The translations under genes and the position numbers were made by a program. A DNA stretch of 64,000 nt from NCBI GenBank assembly GCA_944472135.2, contig OX235270.1, positions 147,947,632 to 148,011,631 on the forward strand, given 5' to 3'. This DNA comes from Trichobilharzia regenti (taxonomy: Eukaryota > Platyhelminthes > Trematoda > Strigeidida > Schistosomatidae). The notes beneath the pieces were generated by a model that did not search any database, was not told the origin of the DNA, and saw only the letters and a list, made by a program, of their open reading frames with translations. How positions within the stretch are numbered: the first letter of the stretch is position 1; each line of letters starts with the position of its first letter. Of this stretch, positions 1-13,000 are shown one piece after another.

Positions 1-90
1 ATCAGTACGCACCCACCCAGATGTCAGCTCATGATGAAATCCTCCATGCGATCAAACAAAATCCCTACAGAACCAATACTTGAAAATTTT
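1..90 (+). mobile_element. SINE fragment, tail of the hammerhead-bearing family
   Basis: Bases 20-85 match the tail of the copies at 10735 and 28285 (GATGTCAGCTCATGATGAAA, then AATCCCTACA and CCAATACTTG). The ribozyme-like middle part is missing; only GTACGCACCCACC, in odd orientation, remains at the left edge. Confidence 0.6.
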
Positions 91-1189
91 GGATAGTATG
101 CTATCTATTCTATCTGCTGTCACAGATTCCTAGCACTTCTCTACCATATCTTCTCATTTGTTCTGCAGTCTCAGCAGCCTTGTAAGGCAGCATCAAACAT
201 GGTGCGATAGTTCCCTGTCCCCACAATTACTTTCGCTTTCATGGAAAGAAGATACAACGGCCGACTGTCCTCCCGAGATTTTTCATCAGCTGGTTTTATT
301 TGGTCTCCCTGATTCCAGTGGGGAGTAAATTTATTGTACATATTTTTCCATGTACGCTGAAGTTTGTGTAGTGACTGGTTTGATTTTCAGGGTTGGAGTC
401 TCTATTCCCACGCCCAACCTTCCTTGTTTCTCCAGTCTCAGAACTTGCCAGTGAATTGGGCTATACATGTATTGGTGAATAAATACTTAATTAAATGGAG
501 AAAATTGACTGGGAAATTGAAGCTGGTAGTAGCACATGGAGTTTATCTCCTCGACTTCAAAGTTTCCAACCTGGACGTTTTATAGAGCATAAAAACTGTC
601 ATTTCAATATTTATCTATCTGAAAGACGATATGCATAACCAATCAACTTTTTCCAGATATGATGACCGCAACTGATAAGTGTTCACTAAAATGCTCGTGT
701 AACGTGTGCTACTGACAAGATTTATCAATAATATATGGAGACACGTTCATCAGCACAAAAACATCAAGTAGCGGAGAGATAGATTTGATGTCAGAAAGAG
801 AGAGAGAAAGGAAATGAACCAGTATTGCGGCAAAACATGGGAGACATGAAGAGAAGAAGACAAAGAAGAAACACAATACGAAGGAAGGGCAGAATTAGTA
901 CAACACAAAAGATCTGTGCAAATGACGATTTGGAGATAAGGTGTACACAATTTCCCTATACAGAGATATGCAATTCCAAGTAGCAATTCCGTTACCAAGT
1001 CTATTGTCCTCTACTGTTACACCTGGTAGTTGAAATGCTCCTGTGCAGTTTTCAATATGATTTCTGAAACAATGACTGAACAATTTAGTCTTCAGTACGA
1101 GAATGTAAAAATATTGTACAACAAACAGTTGCTCTGTGCTTTGTTAAGCCCATTGTACGTTTTTTATGTTAACTGTTAAATTGAGATAA
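91..1189. other. Intronic or intergenic stretch, nothing assigned
   Basis: The two longest open frames (364-585 and 750-998) have no recognisable domains and no codon pattern that stands out from the AT-rich background. No splice-flanked exon fitting VPS8 was seen. Confidence 0.4.
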
Positions 1190-1442
1190 TTAATTTAGAT
1201 TATTAGTATTCCCTTGGGTTCCTAGTGGAAATAGGGCTTCAACTGCACGTCTCCACTTGCTGCTGTCTTCTGCTGTACTTTTCACCTGTATCCATGTTAG
1301 TCCATACTGTTTCAACTCCTCTTCACACGATCTCTTCCATGTCACCCTTCCACTGACGTCCCACTTGCCTCTTCTTTTTCGGGTTCCACTCGAGCAGTGG
1401 CCTGACGCGCGCGATGTCACCCAGCGGCCTCCTCAGCCGTTT
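1190..1442 (-). mobile_element. LINE family b (RTE-like), 3' end fragment
   Basis: The - strand encodes the end of the LINE protein (KRRGKWDVSGRVTWKRSCEE, then DSSKWRRAVEALFPLG), as in the RTE/SR2-like lineage. It is followed by the 3' untranslated end with GAAGCCCTATTTCCACTAGG. The fragment is 5' truncated at the BssHII-like GC-rich spot near 1405-1440. The same 3' end recurs at 41795, 30590 and 44400. Confidence 0.7.
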
Positions 1443-1574
1443 TAACGCTGGATCGAAAAACGTTTGATGTTTTTTTCGTTTCAGTTCAGTTTTATCTTGT
1501 GTGTATCAACGTCTGCTGATTCGATGAACAGGACTCCTCGTTTCTGATATATATATATATACATATTAATGTGG

Positions 1575-3110
1575 TGATAATCACAGAGGGATTAGCTTGA
1601 CTAATATAGTATCTAAAGTCTTAGGCTCAATAATCATGCGTAGACTGAGTGGTGCTCGGGAAGCACAAACACGAGAGAGCCAGGCAGGCTTTAGAGCAGG
1701 AAGAGGGTGTATTGATCATATCTTCACCCTCCGACAGATTCTAGAACATAGACATTCCTACCGGCGTCCAACAGTCATTGTTTTTCTTGACCTAAAGGCA
1801 GCATTCGACTCTGTCGATCGGGAAGTTCTCTGGAGATGCTTGGCTGTAAAGGGAATTCCAAGAAAATATATTGCACTGATTAAGGCACTCTATTCGTACT
1901 CATACAGCCAGGTGAGGGCTTACGGCGAGCTGTCATCTGAACTGATGACGACCAGTGGTGTCCGTCAAGGATGCCCATTATCTCCTTTTCTATTCAACTT
2001 CATCATAGATGTGTTAATGGACTTAACTCTAGGTGACATCAGCGACTCAGGAATTGACTTGCTACCGGGGAATAATCTCGTTGACTTGGAATACGCAGAC
2101 GATATAGTCCTTCTAGGCGAAGACGCTGACGAAATGCAGAGTCTTCTAAACACCTTGAGCCGCAATCTACGAATGTTTGGCATGCGATTCGCTCCCGCCA
2201 AATGCAAGATGATGTTACAGGACTGGACTACATCGACGCCTAGTTTAAAAATAGGAAGTGAAGTGGTAGAGCACGTTGACCGCTTCACTTATTTGGGAAG
2301 TACCATCAGCCAACGCCAACGGGTTGATCTCTGACGAAATCTCAGCACAAATACAGGGGGCTCGTTTCGCATTTACCAGTTTACGCCGACTCTGGCGTAG
2401 ACGAGATGTTCGACTATCGACCAAAGGGCGGGTGTACTGCTCATCAGTCCGCTCCGTCCTCCTTTATGGTTGTGAGACCTGGCCACTGAGAGTGGAAGAC
2501 ATGAAAAGACTAGCTGTCTTTGATCATAGGTGCCTACGCTCTATTTCCCGTGTAAAGTGGCATAATAAGGTGAGCAACATGGAGGTTAGGCGTAGAGTTC
2601 TAGGTAAACAGGGGAAATCAATCGACGAAGCCGTGAAGCTACAAAGACTGAGATGGTTAGGACATGTGTTACGTATGCCAAGCCATCGCCTCCCTCGACG
2701 AGCTATGTTAGCGGATATAGGGTCAGACTGGAAAAAAGCTAGCGGCGGTCAAACAAAAACTTGGCATCAGTCAATGAAATCCACAACAGTTGGTCTAAGC
2801 CACGTAGAAAGGTGTAGACTTCCAGGCTGGGGTCCTCGGGACGGTAAAAATCTATGGTTGGAAACAATTGGTGACATGGCTCAAAACCGTTCTCAGTGGC
2901 GCAGATGCATCCACTCCCTGTGACTTATGATCTTCAATGAAACTGTTTTGTATTTCTTTATTACTCCTTTGTCTCACACCTCTGCTCACTGTTTCTATTA
3001 TGCTTTTCTTGTACTTTCTTCTCTTGCTTCGCGTGCTACACGGAATGTGGCGACTTGAACTTCCGCACATTTGTGCAAAGTTCTATGTCGAAAACAGACA
3101 GACAGACAGA
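1575..3110 (+). mobile_element. LINE family a (RTE-like), 5' truncated, reverse transcriptase to 3' end
   Basis: Frame 1 (1597-2334) carries RT motifs FLDLKAAFDSVDR (catalytic Asp), GVRQGCPLSPFLFN and LEYADDIVLLGED. Frame 2 (2276-2923) carries the thumb and C-terminal part: [44 protein letters not shown]. The two overlap at a 4-nt length difference near 2310 (ATCAGCCAACGCCAACGGG). Both frames are otherwise intact, so the copy is fairly young. The end is a run of CAGA repeats at 3095-3110. The endonuclease half is missing. Confidence 0.85.
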
Positions 3111-3114
3111 TTAG

Positions 3115-3434
3115 TGTGGTGAGAGCAGGCTGCTAGCCAATTGGTAGACATTAATTTACGTCAATGTCTAGGTTACTAATATTAGCCGTGAGAAAATATG
3201 AACAAGGCTGATTCAACATCTAATCACAGCAGACTTGACGTGGGCAAATAAGATTCGCAGATATATGGCTTAACTTTCCGAGAAACCAGTCACCTTGAGC
3301 AAGAAACAACCAATCAGAGGACTGTGTTTTTCTGCTTGAATCAGCTATAATAATGTACATGAAATATATATAAATACGTGCTGATTTCCGTAATAAAAAC
3401 ATCTGTTGCCTGACCCTTGTCTTCTGTTGTTACA
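3115..3434 (+). mobile_element. Solo LTR of the compact LTR family
   Basis: It starts TGTGGTGAGAGCAGGC, ends CTGTTGTTACA, and is flanked by a perfect 4-bp duplication TTAG (3111-3114 and 3435-3438). It aligns along its length with the LTRs at 32383-33442 (reverse orientation there) but is diverged. It sits directly after the CAGA tail of the LINE copy, so it entered after that LINE. A TATAAATA box and an AATAAAAA stretch are kept. Confidence 0.88.
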
Positions 3435-3609
3435 TTAGTACCTCTGTTTTGGTTGGTAACTATGAGGTCAAATATGTGGAACGTCAGAGGGTTGTTAGTA
3501 CTTGACATCAGATTCGAAATTCTTTTTATTTTCCTTCAATATTCATTATATCTCATCTATTGTCTGCATACTTATAATTTAACTGTAGTTAAGTGAAAGT
3601 TTACTCGTT

Positions 3610-3612
<3 letters not shown>

Positions 3613-3668
<56 letters not shown>
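3613..3668. repeat. Compound microsatellite (TA)n(GA)n
   Basis: About 32 bases of TA repeat run into about 22 bases of GA repeat, ending 90 bp before the VPS8 exon at 3758. Confidence 0.95.
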
Positions 3669-3757
3669 TGTTTATTGCACTAAGTGTGAAAGGTTCCTAT
3701 TAGTGGATTACCTTCAAAGTATTTTAATAAAATCTTTAATTTTCGTTCTAATTTCAG

Positions 3758-4041
3758 AGCGTTACTTTTCTCCTACGATGTAAACAACTTCATTTGGGTC
3801 TTAGATATATGGAGGATGCATTGAAATCATTATCTGTAGTGAAACAAGCTGATGCCTTGTCTACGCCTGAAAAGCATGAACAAGATTCCAATATATTATC
3901 AATGCATAATCATATTTTAAGTATTTTACGAGGTGAAGTGCTTTCTGCATTACTATCTGAGAATGAAGAAGACTATAATTGGTTACCTGTATCATCAGTA
4001 ATAGAATCCATAGTTCGAATAGCCTGTATGATTAAGCAGCC
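3758..4041 (+). CDS. VPS8: VPS8 exon 1 of those visible
   Basis: Follows a TTTCAG acceptor and ends at a GTAAGT donor. It starts in phase 0 and leaves two bases of a codon (CC) that join T of the next exon to make Pro. It encodes a helical stretch (LLRCKQLHLGLRYMEDALKS, later WLPVSSVIESIVRIAC). No earlier coding exon was recognised in bases 1-3757, so the 5' part of the gene lies to the left of the window. Confidence 0.85.
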
Positions 4042-4047
4042 GTAAGT

Positions 4048-4078
<31 letters not shown>

Positions 4079-7000
4079 TCACCCTAGAGTACTTTGATTT
4101 GATGTGTAATCAAATGCTTAGTGTTTAATTCTACACTATATAATACCGGCAAACCACCCTTTTCGCCTATAACTTCATGCATTCCCCTTTTTGTCAAGTG
4201 TTTTGTCTTCGTGGAATTTAGTTTAAGTTACATGCAAATAAAATTCTTGATGTTATACTGCTATGATAATTACTTTTTATCATCACTATTGCTATTATTA
4301 TTATTATTATTAATGCTATTATGATTAGTAGTAGTAATAGTAGTAGGAGGAATCAGGATTACCCTGGACCAACGATAAGAAGACTTTGGAACATCTGGAT
4401 ATCGCAGATACTATATCTCTCTAATGTCACACAAACTCAAAGACTTGCAAACGAAAACCAACAAACTGGCTGAAGAGACAGGCAGCGAAGACAGGACTGC
4501 AGGTGAACACAGAGAGGACGGAGGTGGTGAAAATAACCAATCAACAGTGACAACAACCAGCACCAATCACCACCAACTGGAAACATTTAAGAGAGGTTGC
4601 CTCCTTCACTTCTGTGGGAAGCATCGTTTCAACTACAAGCGAGAGGGACGGATGAAGGTGTCAAAGTCAAAATCGGAAAGGCGAGATACACCTTCATCAA
4701 TTCTGCAATGGAACAAACCACCCAAGAGCCGATCGCTTAACAAGTATATGGGAGAAAGTGGAGATGGATCAGTCATCCATTGAGGAGGCCGTCGAAGGAC
4801 ATCACACACCACGCTCTTGAGTGGAATCCAAACGGGAAGTGACAAGTCGGCGCCCTACGGTGATATGAAGGAGATCGTTTGGGAAAGAAGAGATAAAAGT
4901 GGGAGACAATAATTATGCGGAAAGGATAAATAAAGTAGTTGGAAAAAACAACAGGCATACTTTTGTAATACGTTTGGGAGAGTGTTCATTAATTCGTATT
5001 ACTTGTAGAAGTTAGAAAAACAATAAAACTACTGCTTTTTTCACGAGTGATATTAATCCCTTGGTCATTTATGATGACATCTGGAACCTCTGAGTGGCGT
5101 GTTCCAGGGATTTGGTATTCACCATCAAAACAGCAACTAAACACAGCCTTCCTTCATTTCACAGCTCCGGTGCATAGGCTGACCACGTCTCTAGTTTCTG
5201 CAACTGGTTTCATGCCTGCCAAAACAGTGAAAGATAAAACATTTACAAACCATCGAAATCGTTTTCCCTAGACATCAATACCCAAGACTTCAGAATTAGC
5301 TATGCATGCACGCCACTGTATGCCAGTGGATTTGCAGAGACAGCATTGACTGAACATGCGGAATCTCTGTGAGTAAAAAACATGTGGAAGTCACGTTTTG
5401 CAGGGTACAATGTGTTGTCAGTCTGATCTATGACGACCAGACTAACGTCGTGACTGCGCCAAGGTTAACACATATAGTAAGACGGTGTTGCATGCATGAG
5501 CGTATAGTGATTCTCTAGCCAGCAGATCTAGGTGACTGTCACATATATTCCTCAGAATGTGCTGAATGACGTAGTTAGACAGAAATGGCAAAACTATGCA
5601 AACTTTTCTTAGCCCTGGTGCTTGAGGACATTTATGATAGGTGCTTTGTGTGTTCACTTTCTAACTGATGCGTTCTGTTTAGATAGGGATTTCAAGATGA
5701 TGAAATTCTCATGAATCCCTTTCTCTAACAGATTACTCCATAAGAAAAATCCTCTCTTATGAATCGTTAGTAAACGTAATGCCAAGATATTTAACGGTTA
5801 AACTATTGTTGGCTTTGCAGTAAGTGTAACAGTGTTTTAACACCTGGTCGAGATTGACCATGTAATCTATGCATCCACTACCTAATTTTGTATATACTGA
5901 GGCTTAGTAAACATGCGTGGACTAAGCGGTGCTCGAGAGGAACAAACACGAGGGAGCAGGGCAGGCTTCAGACCAGAAAGAGGGTGTATTGATAATATCT
6001 TAACCCTTAGACAGATTCTGGAACATAGGTATACTTACCGGCATCCAACAGTTGTCATATTTCTTGACTTGAGAGCAGAATTCGATTCCCTCTACCGACA
6101 GGTACTCTGGCCATGCTTGGCCGTAAAGGGAATGTCGAGCGAATACATTGCACTGATCAAGACACTCACTTTACTCGAAACCAAACAGCCAGATGAGAGC
6201 CTATGGTGAGTTGTCATCTGAAGTGGTGACAACTAGTCTGTCTGTCTGTCTGTCTGTTTTCGACATAGAACTTTGCACAAATATGCGGAAGTTCAAGTCG
6301 CCACATTCCGTGTAGCACGCGAAGCAAGAGAAGAAAGTACAAGAAAAGCATAATAGAAACAGTGAGCAGAGGTGTGAGACAAAGGAGTAATAAAGAAATA
6401 TTACTCCTTTGTCTCACACCTCTGCTCACTGTTTCTATTATGCTTTTCTTGTACTTTCTTCTAGTGGTGTCCGTGAGGGATGTCCACCACTATTCCCATT
6501 TCTGTTTAATTTCACCATACACGTACTAATGGACTTAACCTTAACTGCCTATTTCAGCGACTGAGGGATTGACTTGGAATAATCCTGTTGACTGAGAACA
6601 TGCATATGATATAGTCCTTTCTGCTAGGTAAGGGAGATGCTGACAAAATACATAGTCTTCTAAACACCTTGAGCTGCAATTTTCGAATGTTTGACCTGCG
6701 AGCGATTCGCACACGCTGTCAAATGTAAGGTGATACTACAGGACTGAAATACATCGAATACTAGGTTAGAAACAGGCAGCGAGACGGTACAGCGTGATGA
6801 CCATTTCACTTACTTGGGAAGTTGCATCAGCCAACGCCAACGGATTGATCGTTAACAAAATTTCAGCACAGATACAGAAGGCTCGTTCGGCATTTTTCAG
6901 CCAACTTATGCCATCTCCAGCTTAGTAGACGCGGTATCCGGCTGGTTTTCGATCAAAGGAGGACTTGCTTTGTCCGTCTTTATGACTGTGAGGCATAGAC

Positions 7001-10000
7001 AGAGGATGTGCAAGACATGAAAAGGTTAGCTGTGTTTAATCATAAGTTTCTGCGTTCTATCTCCCTTGTTGTGTGGCATGGTAGGGTAAGCAGCATTGAG
7101 GTTAGACATCGGTCGACTGCTAGGTAAGGAGAGGAAATGTATAGACGAGTCTGTGAAGTTACATCGACTGAGGTGGTAAGAACATGCGCTACGCATGCCT
7201 GCCTAGCCATCCATTGCCTTCCTCGATTACGGGCAATGTTAGCTGACATAGAATGGGTCAGATTGGAAAAGAGTTAACTAGTGGTGGTCAAATCCACAAC
7301 AGTCAGTTTAAGTCAGCCATCCACGTCGGGACATGTAAAAATGCTGACTGGTTGGGGTTCTCGGGATGGCCAATGGCTGGAGACAAATGGTGATATGGCT
7401 GAAAATTGTTCTCGGTATTGGCGCAGATGTATCTACTCCTTGTGATTTATGATATCCAATAAAACTTTATTGTTTTTCTGTATTACTTTTTTGGTGCCTC
7501 ATAATTCTGTTTATTATCTCTGTTTTGAATTTCCAGTTTACTTTCTTCTCATGCTTTGTGAGCTAAATGGATTTTGACAACTCGAACTGCTGCACATCTC
7601 TGCAGAGTTCTACGTCAAAACCGGCCAGTCAGTCAGCGTGTATACTGACAAAGAAATAAGCTGAATTTCATCGGGAAGCGTAGATCAATCTACTGAAACT
7701 AAAATTCATTATTGTTACATAAGATTTGACGGTACTTATCGTGAAAAATACCATATAATATCGGCAAAACGCTTTTCTGAAATTCCTGTTATCTACACAT
7801 GCAACTATTGCTGCACCATTTCGCTGGTGTCTGGCAGTAGAATCTAATACATTTATCTCGTCCAACTGAGAACTCATCAGCTGGACTTACCCCCACCCAA
7901 GTGGAGTGATAGTGTTTTCACTGAGACTTGAACACATCTCATCGTTTCTAATGCCAGAATGTAATCCATTGGGCGGCGAAGGCTACTTGTGATATGAAAT
8001 TATTCATTCATATTTAGGATTTCCTGTTAAATTTAGTTTCAAATAGCTCATATCCCGGAAGTAAGACTGATGAGCTCAGTCCATGGTAAACAAATGATAT
8101 TTATTTGTTTTTGAAACGCTATGTTAGTTGTCCATAAACTTAACAGCACTTATCTAAATCCTTCATCTCCCTACATTTAATTGTGATGAAATCTTTTTTA
8201 TAAAATTCACCCCTGATCCCTACCAAAAAAGTTCAGGTAGTTTGCAGCTGATGAGAACCTGTGAAATAGAATGATATCATTTTATGCTGCAAATCTGGTC
8301 TTTCTTTCTCTATCAAAAAATAAAACATTTACTTGCATAATATTGTTAGACTTTCCCTGGTTACATTCTATTGATGTACACATACAGTACCTGATCACTT
8401 GTCACTAGGTTCGTAGTATCCTGGATACATTAAATCCTCAGGGTTTTCCATGTTACTGGTCTTTCTCTTGCACATTTTTGCTTATTATATACATGTGAGA
8501 GCTGGCTGCTAGCCAAAATTGTCAGACAGTAATTTACGTCAATGTTTATGCCCCTAATGTTGGTTATGAGAAAAATAAGAACAAAGACTGACTCAACAGC
8601 CAATCACAGGAGACTTCACGTAGGCGGATACAATTTGCAGATAGATGATTTGAACTTGAAGAAACAGCCACAAAGAGATGAAAGATTAACTTTCAGTGAG
8701 AAACAACCACCAATCAGAAGACTGTGTTTTTTTTGCTTACAATAATCTATAATAATGTACATGAAAATCTCTAAATATCTGTTGATTTGCTAAATAAACG
8801 ATCTGTTGACTGGGCCTTGTCTTCTGTTGTTACATACATACTCCTCAATCTCTTCCCTCTTTTGTCTCCGTCTATGTGCTACACGAAGTGTAGCTAATGG
8901 AACTGCCGCCGCACTTTTGTGTAAATTTCCGCGTAGAAACTCAATCAGTCAGTCAATCAGTTGTTAGCCTCATACTCAACTTTTTCGCTTTCCTGGCATT
9001 ACTTACTGACTAGTAAAGCAGGCGAGCTGAAGAAGAGCGTTGGTGGTTAAATAGAAGGATATATTTTTTCCCGCCACGCTATTGATCTGGGTTTGACTCC
9101 CTGTCGGTCAGTTCGCTTCAAAACCTCGCGCAGTTAGTTTACTAGTCCACGGTATGTCTGGGAAAGCAAGAAGGTTGAGTTTGAGGCTAGCGAACTCACC
9201 TCGTAGAAATTTTCACCTAGTTGTCGTGTAAAATTTAGTCAGTTTGATTCTAAAATAATAATAATTTGCTTTATTCCAAGATGAACAGTTCTCATAATAC
9301 GGAATCGGATTCTCAACATTTTCCACAATATTGCATCTGATTTACTCAAAATGTAAATAAAATTAACCACGGGAATTTTCCCGCCTTTACAGTAGGCATA
9401 AAGTAAAACTTGTGCAAAGTAAAAAATGAGAATAATAACTCTGATAATAATAATAACAGTGAGTCTATTTCAAACAGTATTGTCGATACAGTATGGAAAT
9501 CTTAGCATGTTATTAAAGAGTATGGGATCTCATGTTCTGTTGATTATACCATGGTAAGGGGAACACAAAGAAAATAACAATCATTACAGAGGCTAAATGA
9601 TGTTTACACTCATAGGAAAATAAACAAAAGAAAGTTAGAGGATTATAAATATTATAGGAATAATAACAGTAAAGCTTGGTGGTTTAATGGCAGAGAGAAC
9701 TGTTTGTTTACTAGTGCAAAGAAGGTTAGTTAGTTAGTTAGTTAGTTCGTGTCTGACACTATTTTCATTACATAAAATACGTGCCATATATGGTATCGTG
9801 TAATTTCCATACTTCGACGCGCGCCCGTGGAATCTTTTAATGATATGACTTGGATATTTTTATATGTATACATATGTTAAATACTTGCGTGTTGTGTCAT
9901 CTTGTATTGTAGTGGCTTCATATGGTCAGAGTTATATCCAGCTGTTCGTCAGTTTCCCAATTTGACATCTGCCCTATTTGCTGCTACATTTTCTATTTTA

Positions 10001-13000
10001 AAATCACTGCCTCTTTATGGACAACTTCGCACAGAAATTTCTCAGTCTACACACGAAATTAATCCCAGACAACAGTTCATTTATCTTACGCCTGACATGA
10101 CCAAACATTTTATTAACTGGTGTTTAGATCAAGATGATATAATGGATCTAAACACAAATGAAACTAAATCATCAGACAGTAATACTTTGGTTAACAAAAG
10201 ACTCAGGACGGAGATATGTCTTCTTCGTTTACACCCATCGTGTTTGGACTTAAATTATGTAAGCCTCATTGTATCTGTTCTTCATATAGTTATGTCTTAA
10301 TTTTCGTTCAAATAACTCAATCAGTCATTATCATATCTGTTTTTCGCCTAGTCTGTATTTCTGTCTCTAACCCATCAAACCAAATTCCTACAAACCGATA
10401 CTTGATAATTGATCTGACGCCCCCTAGCGACTGGCCCTATTCAGGGTTCTATTGGGAGGCCGTGACCAGTAGGTTACAGCAGGTTGAAAGTGAAGCAGTA
10501 ACTCATCGGAAAAGATATTGCGAAGTGGTCGTGCTATATGGTAATTGGCAGAAGTCGGAATTCGTGGCCATTGGGTTGTGTCCCAGCAGCTTAACAGTCT
10601 ATGAGCTCACCTAGTAACCAGAATGTCCCGGTTCGAACCCTGATGGTGGGTGTGTACTGATGAAAAGTCCCAAATTAGGACAGCGGAAACAGCTGTCCAG
10701 TACTCCGATACCGGTTTTCCAATGGTTCTCTAATTGATGTCAGTTCATGATGAAATCCTCCAACCAATATAGTGTAATAATTGAATGAGGCGTGTTTCAG
10801 TTAATGTCGGGAACCTCCTTACGTTTGCAAATTTGTTTTTGAGTTTGTAAAGATGAACTATGTAGTTATACGCGTCGTCATTCGTTATGACGACACAAAT
10901 ACTTAACAGCAGTGCTCCATAATTTTAATTGACTACATATGTGATGTCGGTCGATACCGACATGTTCCTTCAAAACCAACCAAGTTCACACAAAGGGAAC
11001 ATCTGATCAGGCTATGTGCTCTATTCATGGTTGCCTACCGTAACTTTCGATAACAAGAGTGTATTCATTACAAAAGGTTATCATTAACATTAAAGAAGGT
11101 TCGTTTAAAGTTGACTCTGGATAAAGTTAACAGTGCTCTCCACTTCAAGTAATATTTGTTTTAAACTGGCTATACTTCACTTATTGGTTAGCTTCAGCTA
11201 ACATTACTAGCTGTGTATTTAAGTAGTGCACAGATTATATTGGAACTATAATTTAATTTGTTGCTGTTTACATTATCTCTTCATTTTTATGTATTCAAAT
11301 GTACAGGTTGTGAAACTTTGTTGGACACACAGTTTATTGGATGCCTACTTACATCTGTATACGGATATTTTGATGGATTTTGAAACACCTTTTAGAGATC
11401 TTACAATGTTCTTGCTTAAAAGTATAGATAGTTTAAATGGTGAAACAGGTAAGATATATTTCAGAAATTTAACTCACGTACTCATTGATGGAAGCTCTTT
11501 ATTAGATAAAGAGCTTTCATACATTTGGTCCCCTTGATAAATTTCTATGGAGAAAGATAGACTAGATTCACAGTGTAAAGAGCTTTCAGTGTGTCTTGCA
11601 TTTCACATCGGCATATGATGTATTCCAGGGGACTACCATATTGAGTGTATGGTTATATTCCACTGATGGTTTGCAACTTGATGTTAGATGATTGTAGGCG
11701 ATCGGCGGGAAGCCCTGCCTGACCCAGGTTTCGCGTTAGTCAGTGCACTCACCAGTCAGAAAGGCGTATCTGCGACCAGCTTGAAGGAACTCATGTCCCT
11801 TCTTCTGAGACTCGAGCCCGCGTCACACCCAGTGCTACCAGCAGTTAGAGACGTCACCACTGAGCTATTCGGGCACACGATTGACCACCTTCCTGTAGGA
11901 ATGTATTGGATACTTTGATTGGACTAGTGTGCAATCAAAGGTTTAAAACTTAATTGTTGATGAGACACACTAAGTTAGGTATATCGGTGTGTGTTTCCGT
12001 TCTCAAAACCAACCAGACCTTTTTAAAACTTCTATTGTAGGAGGAATCAGCAAAACATGCCTTCTATAATATTCAACATTTAGTATCCTGAATTGTTGTT
12101 TTTTTTTAACTATCAAAAAATTTATACTGATGCTTTTGTTTAACGTGTTGTCAATAAATTTAGTTTTCACGCCTAAAAACTTTGCATATTTCATGATTAT
12201 AAAACAATTCCCATTTAGATATTTTGCCTTCTTGCATGTTTTGTTTTATGCCGGGAGATTGTTTCTTTCTTATCTCTGGTTAGATGTCGCAGTCAAAAAC
12301 GATGATAACAGAACAGCAAAGTATGGACATTGTTTACTTGTCTTACTTTGTTCAGCATTTGCCGGTGAATCTTTCTGTCACCAACGTCTACCTGCCCCAC
12401 TGGATCAAGATATTCCTTTAAAGGTATAAACTGAATAATTTCTACACAACTAGTAGGATGTATTGAGTATAACTTGTGTTGTATCATGTCATTTGTTAGG
12501 CATTCTCTGTTATTTTTTATTATTATTTTTTTGTTTGAGAAGTTTTGTAATAATTCATGATAAAGAAAACCTATACCCCTCTCATTACTGCTGAAATTTC
12601 GCAGGTCAGGAAAAATAAACTTATTCTCTGTTGGGATATGAGAGAACGGGTGACTCTGATGGCTGGAGGTCTTCGTGAAGCCAGTCAGCCGATAAGTCTT
12701 TTTTTCGACGAAATCACGGGAACATGCAATGTCTATACCATGTTTTTAGGTAGCAAGAATGCTCAGATGGCCGAGGAATTCAGGAGATATAGTATAGAAG
12801 TAATAGGAATCTATGAGAGTGGATGGAGTAGAACTGGACTGTCCGAATTAGTAACTGGAGAATCGATAATTCACTTTGGTTGCATAGGCTGAAGCTGCGA
12901 GCAATTAGATATAATGGAGAAGATTTTTAGCTCAGGTATTGGATGATTTTCATGTATTTGTGTTCTCCGACCAAGCTGGATGGTTAACTTGTGAAGCTTT

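Noticed and set aside
364..585. Small gene on the + strand
   Set aside because: No domain, no splice or transcript signal, and composition equal to the surroundings.
10216..10614. Protein-coding frame after VPS8 exon 2
   Set aside because: It overlaps the exon in another frame and then runs through intron and SINE sequence.
12130..12283. Coding sequence for VPS8 exon 4 from the first possible start of the open frame
   Set aside because: The acceptors at 12163, 12218 and 12257 either have the wrong phase or a poor pyrimidine tract; only 12284 fits the phase, the tract and the conserved region.
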